Positions 61,347 to 64,000 of a stretch of 64,000 nt of DNA are shown here, one piece after another. Each line of letters begins with the position of its first letter. Positions within the stretch are counted from its first letter, which is position 1. The DNA is from Dyadobacter tibetensis Y620-1 (GTDB taxonomy: Bacteria; Bacteroidota; Bacteroidia; Cytophagales; Spirosomataceae), in NCBI RefSeq assembly GCF_000566685.1, contig NZ_AZQN01000006.1, positions 1 to 64,000 on the forward strand, in the 5' to 3' direction. The position numbers and the translations under genes are program-made. Under the pieces are notes generated by a model. It ran no database searches and was not told where the DNA came from. It saw nothing but the letters and a program-made list of their open reading frames with translations.

Positions 61347-62937
61347 GATATGAAAAGGTTTTTGTATCCAATTTTGAATTCCAAAATTCCTGCTCCATGG
61401 TAGATTCGTAGCGTTTATAGTTTTTAGCCTCTCCCTTAAGATATGCTTTTGGATGATCCACCATTTGTTTCAACTTTAATAAGTCCTTATCCTTTATCCA
61501 ATTTTCACGCATCCATTCCAAATAGTATCCTTTTGAATACAGAAATAGCTCGTAATCTATATTGGGATCTGGAATTTTAAAGTTGAATTTGTATTCACTT
61601 CCAGGCATGGAAATCAGATGTTTATCGGCATGAATTATTTCATTAAGGGCTGTATTGTCAAGATTTCCTTTATTTAATATGCTGGAGGGTAAAACCTCAA
61701 TTGGGCTCACTAGTTTTTTGATTGACGTTAATGCCGTATAATCCATGCGCCATAATCCTTTATTTAGCACTAATTTTAATTTCAATTTTGAGTGGGAAGA
61801 GGTATTTTTTAAGGGGATAAATTGCTTATTGATCGAAATAGGTCCGGTTTCATAAAACCGGTTCTGGAGTTCCCAGCTGTTATTTGGCTCATTCCACAAA
61901 TAGACGTCTATATCTCCTAGCTCCTTTTTTATACCTCCTTTTAACTTCTCTTTTGTATCCGAACCCCTTTCTATTTTAGCAAAAATATCTCCAACCTCAT
62001 CCCCCATATAGCCCATAGCGCTATATATAAAATAGGTGGTCATGAGGGTCTGCCGAAAGTTTAATATCAATCCCAAACTATCTTCGGTATCGACCTGATC
62101 GAAATCCAAATATATTTCTTCCTTACTAATGAGGTTATTCTCATCCGACATCGAAAAACGTTCATTTCTATCCTGCTTTTCAAGTAATGCTGTAATATCA
62201 CCTTCGTTCGCCTTCCCTTGAGAAAGGGGATAAATATTTTGACAGAGATAGAAATCATTTGTCGGAGATTGATAGATGCGTTCCCCTTCTTGTCGGGGAT
62301 AAGCCAGAAGCTTCACTTCCCTAACACAGTGTGTTTCTAATGCTTCATTTTTCATGGTAATAGAAAATGTCTCACCGAGCCGTTCCTTATTATCTAAGGC
62401 ATCGATATCATAATACTCCATGGAAGGGGCTATTGCATTTGAGAAGCCTTCAGCATCTGCATCATGAAAATTGTCGTTTTCATTGATATAAAAGGTTGGG
62501 CAGGACCCAAAACATGCCTTTGGATTTATAAGGCAAAATATACCTATCGCGGCATCTACACCCGCCAAAATACTTAGGGCTTTAATCCTTTTAGATTCTG
62601 GATTTTTAATTTTCTGGTTCGTTTCAAAAATGGCTACATGGTCAATCGGAATTGAAATGCTTCCTTCTTGAAGTTTATAACGGTTAAAATTGTATCGTAT
62701 CCCGTCTCCATTAACCATATTTAAAATGGTGTCTATTTGCCAACTGTCTTTTAATATGCATACATCACCATTTTTGAGATGCGCTTTTAAATAGGGTCTG
62801 GTCTGCAAATTCTTGGTTTCATGAAGTACCCGATTCGTTTCAGTATAGTTGGAACGAAAAAAGTGACGGGCACAAGATTGTATACCAATAATGACTAAAA
62901 TCAGGGGCACCAGGTAATAGCTGTTTTTTTTGTCCAT
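61336..62937 (-). CDS. Large lipoprotein of unknown function with CFGSCPTFY motif
   Basis: This 533-residue lipoprotein (IQSC, Cys22) belongs to an uncharacterised Bacteroidota group. Its N-terminal part has a beta-rich region (KNGDVCILKDSW, then GSISIPIDHVAIFET) that resembles the one in the neighbouring 60852 protein. Then comes a hydrophobic segment (ALSILAGVDAAIGIFCLI) and the striking Cys motif NPKACFGSCPTFYI, followed by a long domain with LLAYPRQEGERIYQSP and FRQTLMTTYFIYSAMGYMG. The hydrophobic part and paired cysteines suggest an envelope protein. Its stop overlaps the next gene's start by 11 bases. Confidence 0.75.
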   Translation of the reverse strand: MDKKNSYYLVPLILVIIGIQSCARHFFRSNYTETNRVLHETKNLQTRPYLKAHLKNGDVCILKDSWQIDTILNMVNGDGIRYNFNRYKLQEGSISIPIDHVAIFETNQKIKNPESKRIKALSILAGVDAAIGIFCLINPKACFGSCPTFYINENDNFHDADAEGFSNAIAPSMEYYDIDALDNKERLGETFSITMKNEALETHCVREVKLLAYPRQEGERIYQSPTNDFYLCQNIYPLSQGKANEGDITALLEKQDRNERFSMSDENNLISKEEIYLDFDQVDTEDSLGLILNFRQTLMTTYFIYSAMGYMGDEVGDIFAKIERGSDTKEKLKGGIKKELGDIDVYLWNEPNNSWELQNRFYETGPISINKQFIPLKNTSSHSKLKLKLVLNKGLWRMDYTALTSIKKLVSPIEVLPSSILNKGNLDNTALNEIIHADKHLISMPGSEYKFNFKIPDPNIDYELFLYSKGYYLEWMRENWIKDKDLLKLKQMVDHPKAYLKGEAKNYKRYESTMEQEFWNSKLDTKTFSYHEN

Positions 62938-63441
62938 GATATGAGCTTTTATAGTGTGACATCACAGGTTACCAAAATTGGATCCAATCATACTTGCAGG
63001 ATATACTTATAAACTATATTTGCCTGCCAGTAATTTGGGGTACGAGCATTATTTACCCATTATTTAAGGCTATAGCTTAAGTAAAGCTTATGAGTATTAG
63101 AAAATATTTGAAAAAATACTGTACTAAAATGACATTCTAGATTATATTAAATCGAGTATAAGAATGAAATCATATGCCATTATAATTATACATGAATATA
63201 TATTTAGTAATATTGTTTAGTGTATTGTACTGTAGTAAATATAGTAATATTATTAAGCATAATAGAGATTTTATAAATTATTTTCAGTGATTAAGCAGGA
63301 TTTGTGCGGTACCAGCTGCTGAAATTATTGCTTCAAGTATAAGAGGGGCGAACTATACTATTACCAATCTTCTGGGTTCATAGGCTTTGTATGTCGGGCC
63401 AAATTGTCATGTGTCAATTTTTAGGAAAGGATAGAAAAGCT
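62938..63441. other. Strongly AT-rich intergenic region
   Basis: About 500 bases lie between two minus-strand lipoprotein genes. The middle (about 63100-63290) is unusually AT-rich, and TAGTAATATT occurs twice (63205-63214 and 63242-63251). No coding sequence, RNA gene or strong hairpin is visible. It may hold the promoter of the 61336 gene and the trailer of the 63442 gene. Confidence 0.5.
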
Positions 63442-63906
63442 TTATAAAGAAATACTTCCGCTCTCAAAACAATTGATTTTAAGGGTGCCTTTTTGGATGT
63501 CAATACAATAATCGGCCCCGTAGTCATGCAGCAGCAGCAGGTTATTATACACGGCAATACTCCTGTTTAAAGTGTTTTTGAGCATTTTACCAAACAAGTC
63601 GTCCCAAACCCAGATATTCTTTCCGGTCTCAAGGTCCTTGAGCATCAGGTACGACTCATGGTGGAGCTTTGGATTGGCATGTTTTCTAAGCCCCACACAG
63701 AGCAGGGACGGGCGGCGGGTTCCTTGGCCTCCGATCACATAACCATGAAATAACCCGCCTCCAAGCACCAGATCACTCAGGGCCGACTTCCACACAAAGG
63801 GCATGCGGGTGATGACGCCGTCGGGATCTTTGGCTATGGGTTCCTTCTGCGGGTTACAGGAAAGTAGTCCGCAGAAGACAACGAGGGTGATGAAAAGCGC
63901 TTTCAT
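63442..63906 (-). CDS. Short lipoprotein resembling the N-terminal blades of a PQQ-like propeller
   Basis: This 154-residue lipoprotein (LLSC, Cys17) contains propeller-like stretches (SYLMLKDLETGKNIWVWDD, then LLLLHDYGADYCIDIQKG) that are typical of PQQ-repeat proteins, yet such proteins usually exceed 300 residues. The chain ends abruptly after about two blades, so it may be truncated; I could not find the rest in the sequence beyond the stop. It begins two bases after the stop of another gene, so it is the second gene of an operon. Confidence 0.65.
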   Translation of the reverse strand: MKALFITLVVFCGLLSCNPQKEPIAKDPDGVITRMPFVWKSALSDLVLGGGLFHGYVIGGQGTRRPSLLCVGLRKHANPKLHHESYLMLKDLETGKNIWVWDDLFGKMLKNTLNRSIAVYNNLLLLHDYGADYCIDIQKGTLKINCFESGSISL

Positions 63907-63908
63907 CG

Positions 63909-64000
63909 TTAATAGCTGATTCTGAAAGTATTGCGATCATTGCCTCCGATGCGGTTTCGAATATCGGAGGCCATAAAGGGGATTCCGTTTCCGGTCGGAA
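63909..64000 (-). CDS. C-terminal end of a gene running off the window
   Basis: The minus strand is open from the window edge to a stop at 63909-63911 and encodes about 30 residues, including NGIPFMASDIRNRIGG and the end NTFRISY. The stop lies two bases before the next ATG, as in a tight operon. The aromatic C-terminus is compatible with an outer-membrane or secreted protein, but the family cannot be named. Confidence 0.45.
   Translation of the reverse strand, partial: PTGNGIPFMASDIRNRIGGNDRNTFRISY

Noticed and set aside
63205-63251. Two copies of TAGTAATATT in the AT-rich gap
   Set aside because: Only two short AT-rich copies; no regular spacing or flanking structure to support an iteron or CRISPR array.

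Overview
The window looks like a chromosome segment from a Bacteroidota bacterium, most likely of the Cytophagales type. The support is four-fold: two SusC/SusD outer-membrane pairs (one with a FecI-type sigma factor and FecR anti-sigma factor), three proteins ending in type IX secretion (T9SS) sorting domains, many short Cys-lipobox lipoproteins, and starts without clear Shine-Dalgarno sequences. Genus cannot be fixed from the sequence alone. No insertion sequence, prophage or CRISPR array is visible.

Layout. 1-325: the 3' end of a tRNA (probably Pro), a terminator and a small GIY-YIG protein. 510-2096: an alpha/beta hydrolase and its TetR regulator, each preceded by a near-identical inverted-repeat operator. 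2505-10829: sigma/anti-sigma, SusC, SusD and a heparan-N-sulfatase-like sulfatase. 10886-15812: an AraC regulator divergent from a P450, 2Fe-2S ferredoxin, ferredoxin reductase and Zn-alcohol dehydrogenase operon, the gene content of the oxidative sugar O-demethylation systems of marine Bacteroidota. 15840-24077: PEP carboxykinase, a DUF4394 lipoprotein, AraC, a lipocalin-like lipoprotein, a ketose 3-epimerase-like enzyme, a GH125 mannosidase and an unknown lipoprotein. 24149-33029: two tandem paralogous giant M4 metalloproteases with T9SS tails.

33433-45369: a Gfo/Idh/MocA oxidoreductase, a 1239-residue lipoprotein joining ThuA, a dehydrogenase-type propeller, HEAT-like repeats, a CARDB-like domain and a blue-copper domain, then a second SusC/SusD pair, a DUF3823 lipoprotein and AraC. 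45439-52899: a small membrane protein, aminopeptidase P, a secreted Hcp-like protein followed by a T9SS protein, a DinB-fold protein, a decayed AAA/DUF4143 ATPase gene and an amidohydrolase. 53101-60676: DUF1080 hydrolase, PVC-type dehydrogenase with cytochrome c, Dabb protein, the two separate halves of a Tm-1-like protein, and a Tat-exported sugar epimerase. 60852-64000: poorly characterised lipoproteins and the end of one more gene.

How the genes may work together. Much of the window looks like uptake and periplasmic oxidation of unusual sugars. SusCD pairs import oligosaccharides, the sulfatase removes sulfate, and the P450 cassette would remove O-methyl groups, with the alcohol dehydrogenase handling the aldehyde or alcohol released. 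The ThuA, Gfo/Idh/MocA, DUF1080, PVC-dehydrogenase and epimerase genes fit 3-keto-sugar chemistry. Classical glycoside hydrolases are almost absent (only GH125), which fits substrates cut by oxidation and elimination or by enzymes encoded elsewhere. The best candidates for something undescribed are the P450 cassette beside a sulfatase SusCD locus, the ThuA-to-cupredoxin fusion with its oxidoreductase, the DUF1080-to-epimerase operon, and the signal-peptide Hcp protein behind a terminator-like hairpin.
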